In this document: positions 47,199 through 57,306 of the stretch, piece by piece
Layout: each line of letters starts with the position of its first letter
Numbering within the stretch: position 1 is the stretch's first letter
Assembly: GCA_022841905.1 (NCBI GenBank)
Contig: JALHQO010000010.1
Location: 1 to 64,000 of the forward strand
DNA: 64,000 bases
Reading direction: 5' to 3'
From: Hyphomonadaceae bacterium
GTDB taxonomy: Bacteria > Pseudomonadota > Alphaproteobacteria > Caulobacterales > Aquidulcibacteraceae
Position numbers and translations under genes: made by a program
Notes under the pieces: model-generated
Told to the model about the DNA's origin: nothing
The model's input: the letters and a program-made list of their open reading frames with translations, nothing else
The model's database searches: none

Positions 47199-47981
47199 TT
47201 AAAGGCGGCGCTCGACCATCGCCTTTTTTATCTCGGCGATCGCCTTGGCCGGGTTCAGGCCCTTGGGGCAGACCTGGGCGCAATTCATGATGGTGTGGCA
47301 GCGATAGAGCTTGAACGGGTCTTCGAGCGCATCGAGGCGCTCGCCCTGCTTTTCGTCCCGACTGTCGGCGATCCAGCGATAGGCCTGGAGCAGCGCGGCG
47401 GGACCATAGAAGCGATCGGAATTCCACCAATAGGACGGGCACGCGGTCGAGCAGCAGGCGCAGAGGATGCACTCATAAAGACCATCGAGCTTGGCGCGCT
47501 CTTCCGGGCTTTGGCGCCATTCAGCGTCGGGCTCGGGCGTCACGGTTTGCAGGAAAGGCTGAATGGCCGCGTACTGCGCAGCGAAGTTGGTAAGGTCCGG
47601 CACCAAATCCTTCAGCACCGGCTGATGCGGCAGCGGCGCGATGGTGATCGGGCCATTGGGCAGTTCGTCGATGCCCTTGGTGCAGGCGAGCGTGTTGCGC
47701 CCGGAAATGTTCATCGAGCACGATCCGCAGACGCCCTCACGGCAAGAGCGGCGGAAAGCGAGCGTCGAGTCGGTCTCGTTCTTGATCGCGATCAGCGCGT
47801 CGAGAACCATCGGGCCGCAAGTGTCGAGGTCGACCTGGAAGATGTCCCAATGCGGGTTTTCGCCGGTGTCGGGGTCATAGCGGTAGATTTTGAACTCGCG
47901 CACGCGTTTGGCGCCTTTCGGCGCGGCATGGCGGCGGCCTGTCTTGACCTTGGAGTTCTTCGGCAGCGTAAGTTCGACCAT
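47199..47981 (-). CDS. sdhB: Succinate dehydrogenase iron-sulfur subunit
   Basis: The 260-residue subunit carries electrons from SdhA to quinone. Cluster motifs are 2Fe-2S ([22 protein letters not shown]), 4Fe-4S ([16 protein letters not shown]) and 3Fe-4S ([17 protein letters not shown]). It is separated from sdhC-D-A (52202-54790) by a CreD-like gene, a small membrane gene and an AsmA-like gene, so the complex is encoded in two places. A separate promoter or read-through would be needed to express all four subunits together. Confidence 0.97.
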   Translation of the reverse strand: MVELTLPKNSKVKTGRRHAAPKGAKRVREFKIYRYDPDTGENPHWDIFQVDLDTCGPMVLDALIAIKNETDSTLAFRRSCREGVCGSCSMNISGRNTLACTKGIDELPNGPITIAPLPHQPVLKDLVPDLTNFAAQYAAIQPFLQTVTPEPDAEWRQSPEERAKLDGLYECILCACCSTACPSYWWNSDRFYGPAALLQAYRWIADSRDEKQGERLDALEDPFKLYRCHTIMNCAQVCPKGLNPAKAIAEIKKAMVERRL

Positions 47982-48036
47982 GGGCTTTGATTGGCGAGGG
48001 TCGGCGCGCCCGTCAAGCGCGCCGATTGCCCTACCC

Positions 48037-49491
48037 TTAGGGGTCCTTTCGGGTCGTCACTCCTCCGCCGTACCAGTCGATCCGGCGGGTGGCGATCATG
48101 GTGGCGGCGATGACCGCGAAGGCGACCACGGAGCCCGCCAGCAGCGCGAAATCCTCCAGCGTCATCAGCACATACATGGCCAGATAGAGCGCCCCCAGAC
48201 CAACCAACGCGCGCATCCCCACCGCTGAAGATTGGAACGAGGCGCCGGCATAGTAGCTCAACAGCGCGACCGTGGCGGCGGCGGCGATGACGAACGCGGT
48301 GGTGAAGCCGATGATCTCCGTTAGCGACAAGAGCAGCAGGTAGAACACGCACTGCGCGAGGCCGACGAGAACGTATTGCGCCGGGTGCGCCTTGCGTCCG
48401 CTTACCGCTTCGAAGATTAACGTCGATAGGAAGACGATGCCGATGAACATGATGCCGTAGCGCACAGCGCGGGCGACGCCTTGGTAGATGTCGTCAGAGG
48501 CCACGAACGTCACCGCCATGTCGCGACCGGCGGCTTGGCCCAGATTGAAGCTGGCAAGATCGGCCGCTTTCTCGATGCCGCGCGCCACGAACGGCACGCG
48601 CCAGGAGGCGGAGAAGCCATTCTCGGGCGCGGCTTGCACCGCGCCTTCGGCTTCGCGGCCGGCGATAACGATTTCACTGGTTTGGAAGAAGCCCTCGGCG
48701 CGGACGTCCTGGCGATCACCGCGAATGATGGCGGTCGTGTCCTGCGCAAACGCAGCGACGGCGAAACGCTGCGCGCCAGTGAGTTCGAGCCGCGTCTCGA
48801 CCGTGAAATCCACCGGCGTCGCGCCAAAGCGGGCCGGCGCGGCGAAGGCTTGCAGCGTCGTCGGCAGAGGGGCGGCCGGAGTCGAGAAAAGGCCGGGGCG
48901 CGAATATTCTGGCGCGGGTGCGGCGAGGCTCAAGTCCGAGATCGGCTCCAGCGTCGTGGTGCTGCCGTCGGGAAAGCGCAATTCGGCAGCGTTGCGGATG
49001 GCGCGGCTATCAGAGACGAACATCACAATGCGCGCATTGGCCCAATCAAAACGATAGGAGTCATCCACGCTTTCGACCGCTTCAGCCGGCGCAAAACTCG
49101 CGTCAAATTCGGTGCTCGCGTTGTAGATGGCGGCGCGATAGATGCCGAGCGGGCGTTCGGTGACGCTGAGCGCAGTGTCCGCCGCGCCGGTTTCAGGAAA
49201 GATCACATACGTGCCGCGATCGGTGCGGCGCTGGGTGCGGTTCTGATCGTCCGTTACTTCGACCGTGCGGGCGTACGGCACCAGCAGCATCGGCCCGCCG
49301 ACGGTTTGTGGCCCGCCGGCTTGCGCGCCGATTTGCATGGTCACGCTCGCAGCGCGCGCTTGCCGTTCAGCGACCAGGCCGCCGACGATGAGCAGCGGCA
49401 CGCCCATCACCAAAACCAGCAAGCAAACGAGCAAAAGCTTCAGGCCCAACGATCCGCGTGGGATCAGGCCTGAGATCGGTGTCGCAGCCAC
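48037..49491 (-). CDS. CreD-like inner membrane protein
   Basis: This 484-residue protein has an N-terminal membrane segment (about 12-35), a long periplasmic region (about 50-330) and four or five C-terminal membrane segments. [11 protein letters not shown] and the ending block [28 protein letters not shown] match CreD. In E. coli CreD is controlled by CreBC and its role is unclear. No creB or creC is nearby. Start: GTG 49491 is preferred because GGGGAGGGA lies eight bases upstream; ATG 49515 is weaker. Confidence 0.85.
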   Translation of the reverse strand: MAATPISGLIPRGSLGLKLLLVCLLVLVMGVPLLIVGGLVAERQARAASVTMQIGAQAGGPQTVGGPMLLVPYARTVEVTDDQNRTQRRTDRGTYVIFPETGAADTALSVTERPLGIYRAAIYNASTEFDASFAPAEAVESVDDSYRFDWANARIVMFVSDSRAIRNAAELRFPDGSTTTLEPISDLSLAAPAPEYSRPGLFSTPAAPLPTTLQAFAAPARFGATPVDFTVETRLELTGAQRFAVAAFAQDTTAIIRGDRQDVRAEGFFQTSEIVIAGREAEGAVQAAPENGFSASWRVPFVARGIEKAADLASFNLGQAAGRDMAVTFVASDDIYQGVARAVRYGIMFIGIVFLSTLIFEAVSGRKAHPAQYVLVGLAQCVFYLLLLSLTEIIGFTTAFVIAAAATVALLSYYAGASFQSSAVGMRALVGLGALYLAMYVLMTLEDFALLAGSVVAFAVIAATMIATRRIDWYGGGVTTRKDP

Positions 49492-49551
49492 GAGACGTCC
49501 CTCCCCGGCGGGCATTGGCTCACGCCCGCGCACTCGCCATTGTCAACGCGA

Positions 49552-49983
49552 TCAAGGCGCAATGTCGACAGGGACGGAACTTTGCGGTGGCGTCCATACC
49601 TCTTCTTCGGGGGGTGCGGGCGGCGCCGATGTCCAGGCGATAACGAACGCCGCCGCGCCGGCAAGCGCGCAGCCGAGCGACCACAGCAACGTCACCCAAT
49701 CATAGCCGGAAGACGTTTTAGCCGGATCGTCGCCGCGTGCGAGCGCGGCTTGGCGGCGAAACTCGATCAGAAAATAGCCGATCAGGAAAACGAACGGCAG
49801 CGCAAAGCCCCAGGGCGCGGCTGCCGGCATCCAGTCGCGCAACAAAAGGCCAAGTGAGCCGAGCGCCAAGCCGCTCATAATCAGGAATTCAAAGAAGCCT
49901 TGCGCCCGGTCGCCCAGGGCGGAGCGCAGGCGCGCGCGGCGTGCGCCCATTTCGCTGAACATGGAAGCCAGGAATCCACCCAT
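49552..49983 (-). CDS. Small membrane protein, unknown function
   Basis: The 143-residue protein has three hydrophobic segments (about 35-50, 60-80, 103-118) and a Pro/Glu-rich tail (PPAPPEEEVWTPP). MGGFLASM at 49983 is taken as the start; 50001 and 49962 are also possible. It precedes the CreD-like gene by 60 bases on the same strand and may be in its transcript. I recognise no family. Confidence 0.6.
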   Translation of the reverse strand: MGGFLASMFSEMGARRARLRSALGDRAQGFFEFLIMSGLALGSLGLLLRDWMPAAAPWGFALPFVFLIGYFLIEFRRQAALARGDDPAKTSSGYDWVTLLWSLGCALAGAAAFVIAWTSAPPAPPEEEVWTPPQSSVPVDIAP

Positions 49984-50079
49984 GGCCGGGGCATAGCCCA
50001 CGCCGCCGCGCCCGCAAAGTCGCTTCGGCGGCTCGCTTTCGCGCGCCGGGACCTCTAAATTTGGCGCCGGAGAGCCCTG

Positions 50080-52182
50080 ATGAAGCTGAACTGGAAATGG
50101 ATTGGCATCGGCGCCGCCGCGATTTTGGGCGTGCTGGTGCTGGCGGTCGTGCTGTTCTTCGCCTTCTTCCCGAAGGAGCTTGCCGCGCGCGAAGCCGAGC
50201 GGCGCATCGAGGAGGCCACCGATCGCGACCTAGTGCTGGGCGGCAATATCGAACTCACCTTTTATCCCGCGCTTGGCTTTTCGGTCGAGCAAGCCTCGCT
50301 CTCCAACCCGCGCGACTTCGATAGCCCGGCGCGTCGCGGCGGCGCTGAGGACGCAGAGGCGCCGTTCATCGCCGCTGACCGCATCGTCTTCGCGGTGGCG
50401 CTGCTGCCGCTCTTGAGCGGCGATATCCAAGTGAAGGATTTGATCTTCGAAGGCGCCGAGCTGCGGCTGCGGGCCAAGGAAGACGGCACGGCGAACTGGA
50501 CCTTCCCGACCGACGAAGAGTCGGAAGAGCCGACGCTCGAAGATCTGCGCCTAGAAAACGTGCAGCTGATCGACAGCATGATCACGTTCGAAGGCGCCGA
50601 AGGCGGCGAGCCGCTGACGTTTGAAGACGTCGATGCGCGGCTGCAACTCGACTCGCTCGATTCGCCGGCAAACCTCGAGGCAGCGCTGAATTATCGCGGC
50701 GAGCGGCTCAACATCGAAAGCGAGATCGCGGCGCCGCGCGCGGTGCTGGAAAAAGGCGTGACACCGATGACGGCGCGGCTGCGTTCGGCCCCGGTGAACG
50801 CGACCTATGACGGCTCTTTCAACGCCGAAACGGGCGCGCTGGCGGGCTCGATCGATGCGAACGGATCGAGCTTGCGGCGGCTGTTGGCGTGGATGGGCAC
50901 GCCGATGGAAGGCGATCGCGGCTTCGGCAATTTCGGCGTCACCGGCCAGATGGCGCGCGAGGGCGAGACGACGGCGCTGACCGAGACCGTGATGCGGCTT
51001 GATGCGATCGAAGCGCGCGGCAATCTCAATCTGATCAATCAAGAGAGCGGCCGTCTGCGCGTCACCGGCGCGCTGGCGGCGGGAACGCTTGATCTCAATC
51101 CGTATCTCCCCGCCCCGGCGCAAGGCGAAGGCGGCGTGCAAGTGGAATCGGGATGGAGCAATGCGCCGATCGATCTCTCCGGTCTCCGCGCGCTCGATGC
51201 GGATTTGAACCTGACGCTGGGCGGCCTGCAATTCCAGCGCATGACCTTCTCCAACGTGGCGCTCGGCTTGCGCGTCGCGCGCGGCGCGCTCGATGCGCGG
51301 CTGACGCGGATTTCGCTTTATGATGGCGGCGGCACAGCGCGGCTGATCGCGGATGGCTCCGGCGCGGTGCCGCGTGTCGCCATCGAACTCGACGCGCAAA
51401 ATATCCAAGCCGAAACGCTGCTGCGCGATGCGATCGGGTTCGACAAAATCGTCGGACGCGGGCGGCTGACGGCGTCGCTGATCGGCGTCGGCGCATCGCA
51501 GTCCGCGATCATGCGCAGCTTGGACGGCTCGGCCTCGTTCACGTTCAATGACGGCCAATGGAAAGGTGTCAACCTCGCGCAAATGGCGCGCACATTGCAG
51601 GCGATGGCGAGCGGGCAAGCCGCCGCCGGCGAAGGCGGCGCGACCGATTTCGCCGAACTCGCTTCGACTTTCACCGTCTCCGACGGCGTGATGGCGACGG
51701 ATAATCTGCGACTGCTCAATCCCTACGTTCGCCTGGAAGGGCGCGGGCTCGTCAATGTCGGCGCGCAGACGATCGATATGCGTCTGACGCCGCGCGCGGT
51801 GAACAATGCGCAAGGCCAAGGCGGCGATCTCAATATTGCCGGCCTCGGCATCCCCTTTCGCGTAACGGGCCCATGGTCGCGCGTCAGCTTCCGGCCGGCG
51901 CTTGAAGATGTGGTGCAAAACCAGCTGCGCGATATCTTAAGCCAACGCGGCGGCGCGACGGATAATCCGCTGGGGCGTTTGGGCGAAGCGTTGTTCGGAC
52001 GCACGCCGGCGGTTGCGCCAACCGAAACTGAAACGCCGGCCGAGACGCCCGCGCCAACGGACGGCGAAACGCCCGCCGAAACACCGCCCCCCGAAGAACG
52101 CCCGCGCAATCCGCTGGAAGATATTTTCCGCCGCGCGATCGAGGGCCAGTCCAAGCAAGCCGAGCCGCCGCCAACGCCGTAA
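50080..52182 (+). CDS. AsmA-family protein
   Basis: At 700 residues this has one N-terminal membrane segment (about 8-30) and a long beta-rich periplasmic region with AsmA-type opening LAAREAERRIEEATDRDLVLGGNIELTFYPALGFSVEQASL. AsmA-like proteins bridge the envelope and move phospholipids towards the outer membrane. Near the C-terminus, QTIDMRLTPRAVNNAQGQ and FRVTGPWSRVSFRP are typical. It ends in a Thr/Pro/Glu repeat tail (TPAET units). It sits between the two parts of the succinate dehydrogenase locus, in the opposite orientation. Confidence 0.92.
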   Translation: MKLNWKWIGIGAAAILGVLVLAVVLFFAFFPKELAAREAERRIEEATDRDLVLGGNIELTFYPALGFSVEQASLSNPRDFDSPARRGGAEDAEAPFIAADRIVFAVALLPLLSGDIQVKDLIFEGAELRLRAKEDGTANWTFPTDEESEEPTLEDLRLENVQLIDSMITFEGAEGGEPLTFEDVDARLQLDSLDSPANLEAALNYRGERLNIESEIAAPRAVLEKGVTPMTARLRSAPVNATYDGSFNAETGALAGSIDANGSSLRRLLAWMGTPMEGDRGFGNFGVTGQMAREGETTALTETVMRLDAIEARGNLNLINQESGRLRVTGALAAGTLDLNPYLPAPAQGEGGVQVESGWSNAPIDLSGLRALDADLNLTLGGLQFQRMTFSNVALGLRVARGALDARLTRISLYDGGGTARLIADGSGAVPRVAIELDAQNIQAETLLRDAIGFDKIVGRGRLTASLIGVGASQSAIMRSLDGSASFTFNDGQWKGVNLAQMARTLQAMASGQAAAGEGGATDFAELASTFTVSDGVMATDNLRLLNPYVRLEGRGLVNVGAQTIDMRLTPRAVNNAQGQGGDLNIAGLGIPFRVTGPWSRVSFRPALEDVVQNQLRDILSQRGGATDNPLGRLGEALFGRTPAVAPTETETPAETPAPTDGETPAETPPPEERPRNPLEDIFRRAIEGQSKQAEPPPTP

Positions 52183-52201
52183 GGCGCTGCGGTGCGCCGC
52201 C

Positions 52202-53989
52202 TCAATACACCCGCTTCTTCGGCGGGATGTACTCGACTTCATTGGTCATCGTGTTGGTGTGGACCGGGCGATAGTCGATGCGGGCTTTGCCGGTTTGCAT
52301 ATCGAGCCAAGCGAGCGTGTGCTTCATCCAATGCTCGTCGTCGCGATCGGGGAAGTCTTCGCGGGCGTGGGCGCCGCGTGACTCGGTGCGGTTCAAACCG
52401 CCGGTGACGGTGACGATGGCTTGGCCGAGCAGATTGTCGAACTCGAGCGTCTCGACCAGATCGGTGTTCCAGATCATCGAGCGATCGGTGACGCGCACAT
52501 CCGGCGCTTCGTCCCAGAGCTTCGACATGCGCTGGACGCCCTCTTCCAGCACCGGACCGGTGCGATAGACGGCGCAGGTATCTTGCATCGTGCGCTGCAT
52601 CTTATCGCGCAGCTTGGCGGTCGAGGTTTGGCCGTTGGCGTTGCGGAAGCGATCGAAGCGCGCGAGGTGCGAGTCGCCCGCATCCTTCGGCAGTGACGCT
52701 TGGCTCGCATTCGCTTGCAGCTTTTCGCCGACACGAAGCCCGACGGCGCGGCCGAAGACGACAAGATCGATTAGCGAATTCGAGCCCAAACGATTGGCGC
52801 CGTGGACGCTCACGCACGCGGCTTCGCCGACGGCCATCAAGCCCGGCACGACGCTATCAGGATCGCCGCCGACTTTGGTCAGCACTTCGCCGTGATAGTT
52901 CGTTGGGATGCCGCCCATATTGTAGTGGACCGTCGGCAGCACCGGGATCGGTTGGCGCGTAACATCGACGCCCGCAAACACTTTCGCGCTCTCCGAAATG
53001 CCCGGCAGCCGCTCGTGCAAAATTTTCGGATCGAGGTGATCGAGGTGGAGGTTGATGTGATCCTTGTTCGGGCCGACGCCGCGACCTTCGCGGATCTCCA
53101 GCGTCATGGCGCGGCTGACCATGTCGCGCGGCGCGAGATCCTTCACGGTCGGCGCGTAGCGCTCCATGAAGCGCTCGCCGTTTGAGTTGGTCAGATAGCC
53201 GCCCTCGCCGCGCGCGCCTTCAGTGATGAGGCAGCCGGCCGGGAAAATGCCGGTCGGGTGGAATTGCACGAACTCCATGTCCTGCAGCGGCAAGCCCGCA
53301 CGCAGCACCATGGCGCCGCCGTCGCCGGTGCAAGTATGGGCGCTGGTGCAGGAAAGATAAGCGCGGCCGTAGCCGCCAGTGGCGAGCACGACGGTTTGCG
53401 CGCGGAAGCGATGCAGCGTGCCGTCATCGAGCTTCCACGCCGTCACGCCGCGGCAGGCGCCGTCTTCCATGATGAGATCGAGTGCGAAGTACTCGATGAA
53501 GAAATCGACGCTGTGGCGCAGCGACTGGCCATACATGGTGTGCAGCATGGCATGGCCGGTGCGGTCAGCGGCGGCGCAGGTGCGCTGGATCGGCGCCTCG
53601 CCGAAATTCTTGGTCATGCCGCCGAAGGCGCGCTGATAGATCTTGCCTTCTTCGGTGCGCGAAAACGGCACGCCCCAGTGCTCGAGTTCATAGACGGCGG
53701 CCGGCGCGTTGCGCGTGAGATATTCGATGGCGTCCTGATCGCCCAGCCAGTCCGACCCTTTCACGGTGTCGAACATGTGCCACTGCCATTTGTCTTCGCC
53801 CATATTGCCGAGCGCGGCAGAGATGCCGCCTTGCGCGGCGACCGTGTGCGAGCGGGTTGGGAAGACCTTGCTGACGCAGGCTGTCTTCAGCCCCGCTTGG
53901 GCGCTGCCGAGGGCGGCGCGCAAGCCTGATCCGCCGGCGCCGACAACGACGACGTCAAACGTGTGATCGATCCACGTATAAGCGGCCAA
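52202..53989 (-). CDS. sdhA: Succinate dehydrogenase flavoprotein subunit
   Basis: The 595-residue flavoprotein oxidises succinate to fumarate. [11 protein letters not shown] is the FAD site, [16 protein letters not shown] holds the histidine that covalently binds FAD, and [21 protein letters not shown] is the dicarboxylate region. The start is TTG 53989 (GGAG ten bases upstream, overlapping the end of sdhD region); no better ATG exists. It follows sdhC and sdhD closely, and sdhB is not adjacent. Confidence 0.97.
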   Translation of the reverse strand: MAAYTWIDHTFDVVVVGAGGSGLRAALGSAQAGLKTACVSKVFPTRSHTVAAQGGISAALGNMGEDKWQWHMFDTVKGSDWLGDQDAIEYLTRNAPAAVYELEHWGVPFSRTEEGKIYQRAFGGMTKNFGEAPIQRTCAAADRTGHAMLHTMYGQSLRHSVDFFIEYFALDLIMEDGACRGVTAWKLDDGTLHRFRAQTVVLATGGYGRAYLSCTSAHTCTGDGGAMVLRAGLPLQDMEFVQFHPTGIFPAGCLITEGARGEGGYLTNSNGERFMERYAPTVKDLAPRDMVSRAMTLEIREGRGVGPNKDHINLHLDHLDPKILHERLPGISESAKVFAGVDVTRQPIPVLPTVHYNMGGIPTNYHGEVLTKVGGDPDSVVPGLMAVGEAACVSVHGANRLGSNSLIDLVVFGRAVGLRVGEKLQANASQASLPKDAGDSHLARFDRFRNANGQTSTAKLRDKMQRTMQDTCAVYRTGPVLEEGVQRMSKLWDEAPDVRVTDRSMIWNTDLVETLEFDNLLGQAIVTVTGGLNRTESRGAHAREDFPDRDDEHWMKHTLAWLDMQTGKARIDYRPVHTNTMTNEVEYIPPKKRVY

Positions 53990-53993
53990 GGCG

Positions 53994-54392
53994 TTAAGCT
54001 CCGAAATTCACGAGCAGCACAGCGAACACGGCGCCGGCGGCGAGCACGAACGGTACAAAGGCGTTGAGCAACAGAAGCGATATCTTGCTGAACGGCTTAT
54101 GGATGTAGTCAGCGATGATTTCCTGCATGCCGAGCGCCATGTGATAAAAGCTCACGGCGACCAGCAGGATGACGCCGACGGCGTTGACCGGGTCAGTCAG
54201 AAAATCGATCGCCGCCGTGTAGGAGCCGCCGCCGATCGAGAGCGCGGCATTGACGACAAACCACGGCGCCAGAAGCGCCAGCGCGATGGCCGTCCAGCGC
54301 TGCGCGATGAAATGGCCAGTGCCTTCGCCTGCCGCGCCGTGATGGCGCACGCGGCCGAGCGGCGTGCGCATGCTGCGTTCAGGGCCGCTCAT
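53994..54392 (-). CDS. sdhD: Succinate dehydrogenase membrane anchor subunit
   Basis: The 132-residue protein has three membrane helices (about 33-52, 65-86, 100-130) and an ATPAxxx-type heme/quinone environment, [21 protein letters not shown], resembling SdhD. ATG 54392 overlaps the sdhC stop (ATGA), with GGAGG upstream, so translation is coupled. An earlier frame start is inside sdhC and is rejected. Confidence 0.9.
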   Translation of the reverse strand: MSGPERSMRTPLGRVRHHGAAGEGTGHFIAQRWTAIALALLAPWFVVNAALSIGGGSYTAAIDFLTDPVNAVGVILLVAVSFYHMALGMQEIIADYIHKPFSKISLLLLNAFVPFVLAAGAVFAVLLVNFGA

Positions 54393-54790
54393 CGTAAGCC
54401 TCCAAACGTAAGCAGCGCCCAAAGGCCAATCGGCACGGCGATGGCGAACAGAATGACGAACCACGCCGTCGTGTCGGCTTCGCTGGGGGCGAGACCCGCG
54501 CCAGTGTCGAACACAAGGTGACGAATGCCGTTGGCGAGGTGGTAGGCGATGGCGGCGACGATGAGGTACAGCGCGATCTGACCGAGCGGCCCCATCAGAA
54601 ACGCCATCAGCGGCTCATACATTTGCGGCCCAGCCGCCGCGGCCATCAGCCAAAGCGCCAAGCCGAGTGCGGCGACGTAGAGCCCAAAGCCGGTGGCGCG
54701 ATGAAGGATCGAGCTCGCCATCGTGACATGCCATCGCCAGATCGAAACATGCGGCGAAATGGGTCTTTGATCCGGGCGGGCGCCGGCCAT
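54389..54790 (-). CDS. sdhC: Succinate dehydrogenase cytochrome b556 subunit
   Basis: The 133-residue membrane subunit shows RPISPHVSIWRWHVTMASSILHRATG, the SdhC signature with the quinone-site serine and arginine, and HLANGIRHLVFDTG with the heme-ligand histidine. GAGG precedes ATG 54790. It is first in the leftward sdhC-D-A operon. The 141 bases to the divergent gene should hold its promoter; a TTGACT -35-like site is at about 54860 but no good -10 was seen. Confidence 0.94.
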   Translation of the reverse strand: MAGARPDQRPISPHVSIWRWHVTMASSILHRATGFGLYVAALGLALWLMAAAAGPQMYEPLMAFLMGPLGQIALYLIVAAIAYHLANGIRHLVFDTGAGLAPSEADTTAWFVILFAIAVPIGLWALLTFGGLR

Positions 54791-54931
54791 GGTGGCCTCT
54801 TTGTGCTTGATATGGTGCGGAATCTGACGGGGCGGAACATGGTCGCCGTCGCCGCTCTAGTCAATTGAAGCAAACGCCGCATTTGGCGCCGCAGCGACCC
54901 TCGCCTACCCTGACGTCGAGGGAGATGGATC

Positions 54932-55516
54932 ATGGATTATTTGCTGCTGGCGCGGATAGCCAAGCTGGTGGGGCTATTGGGCTTCCTGCTGCCGTGGGTG
55001 ACGGTGTCGTGCTCGGGCAATGTGATCCTAGAGGCGACCGGGCTGCAGCTGATGACGGGCGATCCGCAACCGGCGGGCGCGCTCGCCGGCGCCGAGCAAA
55101 ATCAGACTGACGACGCCGAACCGGCGGTCGGGGTTATCCTGGCGTTCGCCGTCGCGGCGATCGGACTGGTCGTAGGGTTTTTGCTCAAGGGCAAGCAAGC
55201 GGCGGGCGCAATGCTCGCGGGCGCCGTGCTCTGCATCGGGCTCTCATTCTACAGCATCGAGAACATGCGCACCGAACTGACGCGCGAGATGAACGAACAA
55301 TCGAGCGACGCCCCCGTCGAAGACAACCCCCTCTTCTCCGGCGATCAGCAGCGCGAGTTCGCGCGGGCGGCTGCGAGCGCCATCCGGATCGAGGAGGAAG
55401 AAGGGTTCTGGGTGACGGTCGGCGGGATGGGTGTTGGCGGGATATTGTGCTTGCTGGTGTTGGCTGGCGTTGGCGGTATGGCGGTGCGTAGGCCTGACGA
55501 CGCGCCAGCTGCTTAA
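54932..55516 (+). CDS. Membrane protein of unknown function
   Basis: GGGAGATGGATC precedes ATG 54932. The 194-residue protein has four membrane segments (about 8-28, 65-85, 88-105, 162-185) and an acidic, Gln/Asp-rich loop between. The N-terminus, KLVGLLGFLLPWVTVSCSG, resembles short integral proteins of other alphaproteobacteria. No function can be assigned. Behind it lies a REP-like palindrome that may end its transcript. Confidence 0.68.
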   Translation: MDYLLLARIAKLVGLLGFLLPWVTVSCSGNVILEATGLQLMTGDPQPAGALAGAEQNQTDDAEPAVGVILAFAVAAIGLVVGFLLKGKQAAGAMLAGAVLCIGLSFYSIENMRTELTREMNEQSSDAPVEDNPLFSGDQQREFARAAASAIRIEEEEGFWVTVGGMGVGGILCLLVLAGVGGMAVRRPDDAPAA

Positions 55517-55519
55517 AAC

Positions 55520-55614
55520 CGTCATCCTGGGCCGCGCGTAGCGCGAGCCCGCCACGAGCTGTGTGTTTGCCCTGGGTCCCGGGCTCTCAGCTTCGCTGAG
55601 CCCCCAGGATGACG
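55520..55614. repeat. REP-like extragenic palindromic element
   Basis: CGTCATCCTGGG at 55520-55531 is perfectly matched by CCCAGGATGACG at 55603-55614, with further inner hairpins (GCGCG-tag-CGCG; GGGCTC..GAGCCC). Elements with the same GTCATCC...GGATGAC ends are common intergenic repeats in alphaproteobacteria. Here it fills the 102-base gap between two convergent genes, so it may act as a two-way terminator. Confidence 0.75.
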
Positions 55615-55618
55615 ATCA

Positions 55619-56662
55619 TCACCGTTTCGGGATGGCCGCCCAGTAGTCGAAGTCCAGCACGACGTGTTCGGCGTAGGCGCCGTCGTCGGTTTTGTCGGTG
55701 AAGGCGTGCGCGGGCTGGTTTTTCAGCGCGACGAGGCGGAGGCGGAGCGCGCCGGCGTCGCCTAAATCTTCCTTGCCCAGCACTTGCGACCACGCATAGA
55801 GCGTGTCGCCCGCGAACAGCGGGTTGACGTGGCGGCCGCCATTAATGGCGAGCATGAGTTGCGCGTTGGCGAGGCCGTTGAACGACAGCGCGCGCGCGAT
55901 CGAGATGGTGACGCCGCCATAGATCAGGCGCCTGCCGAAGCGCGTGTTCTGCTGGCCGTGCGCGTCGAAGTGCACTTTCGCGGCGTTTTGATAGAGGCGC
56001 GTGGCGATCTGATGCTCGGCCTCCTCCACCGTCATGCCATCGACGTGATCGATCTTCTCGCCGATCTCGTAGTCTTCGAAACGATACGGGCTGCCGGCGA
56101 GCGTATTGTCGTACGTGCTGAAATCGAGACCCGGCGGCAGCACGAGTTCGTTGGCGTTGACGAGCGGCGCGGGCGTTTTCGGCGGCGCGTCGGTGATCGC
56201 CGCGCTTTCGTCGCGCTTGTTGACCATCACCCAGCGCACATAGGTCAGCACCGGCTCGCCAACTTGGTTGAAGCCGGTGGTGCGCACGGTGACGACGCCG
56301 GTCTTGCCGTTGGAGTTCTGCTTGACGCCGAGCACTTCGGAAACGGCGTTCAGCGTGTCGCCCGGATACACCGGCGCGAGGAAACGACCCTCGGCGTAAC
56401 CAAGATTGGCGACGGCGTTCAGCGAAATATCCGGCACGGTTTTGCCGAACACAGTGTGAAACACCAGCAACGGATCGAGCGACGCCCCCGGAAACCCACA
56501 CGCCTGGGCGAAACTGTCGGCGGAAAAGAGCGCATGGCGCGCGCCGGTGAGCGCGATGTTGAGAGCTGCGTCCGCCTCCGAAAGCGTCCGCGGCGTCGCG
56601 TGATTGATCACGTCGCCTTGGCGGAAATCTTCAAGGAAGTTGCCAGGGTTTGATTTGGTCAT
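55619..56662 (-). CDS. mch: Mesaconyl-CoA hydratase-like double MaoC (hotdog) protein
   Basis: The 347-residue protein has two MaoC-type hotdog halves (about 1-170 and 180-340) and matches 2-methylfumaryl-CoA (mesaconyl-CoA) hydratase in length and layout. The second half carries YEIGEKIDHVDGMTVEEAEH and VHFDAHGQQNTRFGRRLIYGG, the hydratase motif area. In the ethylmalonyl-CoA pathway it converts mesaconyl-CoA to methylmalyl-CoA, which the nearby mcl-like gene can split. Its ATG overlaps the antitoxin stop (ATGA), an unusual coupling. Confidence 0.88.
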   Translation of the reverse strand: MTKSNPGNFLEDFRQGDVINHATPRTLSEADAALNIALTGARHALFSADSFAQACGFPGASLDPLLVFHTVFGKTVPDISLNAVANLGYAEGRFLAPVYPGDTLNAVSEVLGVKQNSNGKTGVVTVRTTGFNQVGEPVLTYVRWVMVNKRDESAAITDAPPKTPAPLVNANELVLPPGLDFSTYDNTLAGSPYRFEDYEIGEKIDHVDGMTVEEAEHQIATRLYQNAAKVHFDAHGQQNTRFGRRLIYGGVTISIARALSFNGLANAQLMLAINGGRHVNPLFAGDTLYAWSQVLGKEDLGDAGALRLRLVALKNQPAHAFTDKTDDGAYAEHVVLDFDYWAAIPKR

Positions 56663-56988
56663 GCGCGCTCCACGCGTACTTCGAGGGCGACGCGCTCTGA
56701 TTCTTGTAACAATGCGATAACTGTGAAGAGGTTGGCGGCCTGCGGATTCCCACTCGGGCTGAACATGCGCATCAGGCTTTTCGCGGATATGCCGCTGCGC
56801 TCAGCCAGCGTTTCGAAGCCGATCGTCGCATTTATATAGTCGCGCAGAACGGACTTCCCCGTATCCACGTCGCCCTGCAAAAGCGCTTCCACGCCTTCCG
56901 ACAGCAGCGCTGCTCTAAAGGCGCGATCCTTCTTGGCCCGCGCTTGCACCGTTTCCTTGAAAGAGCGCGTGAGCGCCATCGTCATCAT
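56659..56988 (-). CDS. Antitoxin of a RelE/HigB-like toxin-antitoxin module (HTH type)
   Basis: This 109-residue protein begins with a charged region (SFKETVQARAKKDRAFRAALL) and ends in a helix-turn-helix segment (GFETLAERSGISAKSLMRMFSPSGNPQAANLF), as in regulators paired with RelE-type killer proteins. The order is toxin first, antitoxin second, with an ATGA overlap, the HigBA-like arrangement. It should neutralise the toxin and repress the module. Its last bases overlap the mch start. Three ATGs (56988, 56985, 56979) compete as the start. Confidence 0.85.
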   Translation of the reverse strand: MMTMALTRSFKETVQARAKKDRAFRAALLSEGVEALLQGDVDTGKSVLRDYINATIGFETLAERSGISAKSLMRMFSPSGNPQAANLFTVIALLQESERVALEVRVERA

Positions 56989-57305
56989 CCCTTCTTCCGC
57001 GCTTTGTAGTCCGCCCAGCGCGCGAGCGCGGCCTCGATATCCTTCTGTTGACGGCGCTTCGTCCCGCCAGCCAGCAATATGATCAGCTTGTCGCCGTCGC
57101 GGCCGAAATAGATGCGATAGCCTGGGCCCGTATCAATGCGGAGCTCCTGCACACCAGAACCGACGCTCTTTGCGGCCGACAAATTTCCCTGTTCGACCTT
57201 CGCTAAGGTGGCGGCGATTCGTGCCGCCGGTTGAGCCGCCAGATCGTTGAACCATGCGCCAAATGGCGAACGGCCAGCCGCATCAAGATACTCGACAATC
57301 TCCAT
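56985..57305 (-). CDS. RelE/ParE-superfamily toxin (HigB-like addiction-module killer)
   Basis: The 106-residue protein matches the TIGR02683-type killer proteins: AAGRSPFGAWFNDLA near the start, the LSAAKSVGSGVQELRIDTGPGYRIYFGRDGDKLIILLAGGTKRRQQKDI core, and the tail ARWADYK. RelE-type proteins usually cleave mRNA on the ribosome. ATG 57305 has no ribosome site, and an AT-rich palindrome abuts it, so translation may be leaderless or weak. It lies between mcl and mch, on their strand. Confidence 0.88.
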   Translation of the reverse strand: MEIVEYLDAAGRSPFGAWFNDLAAQPAARIAATLAKVEQGNLSAAKSVGSGVQELRIDTGPGYRIYFGRDGDKLIILLAGGTKRRQQKDIEAALARWADYKARKKG

Positions 57306-57306
57306 T

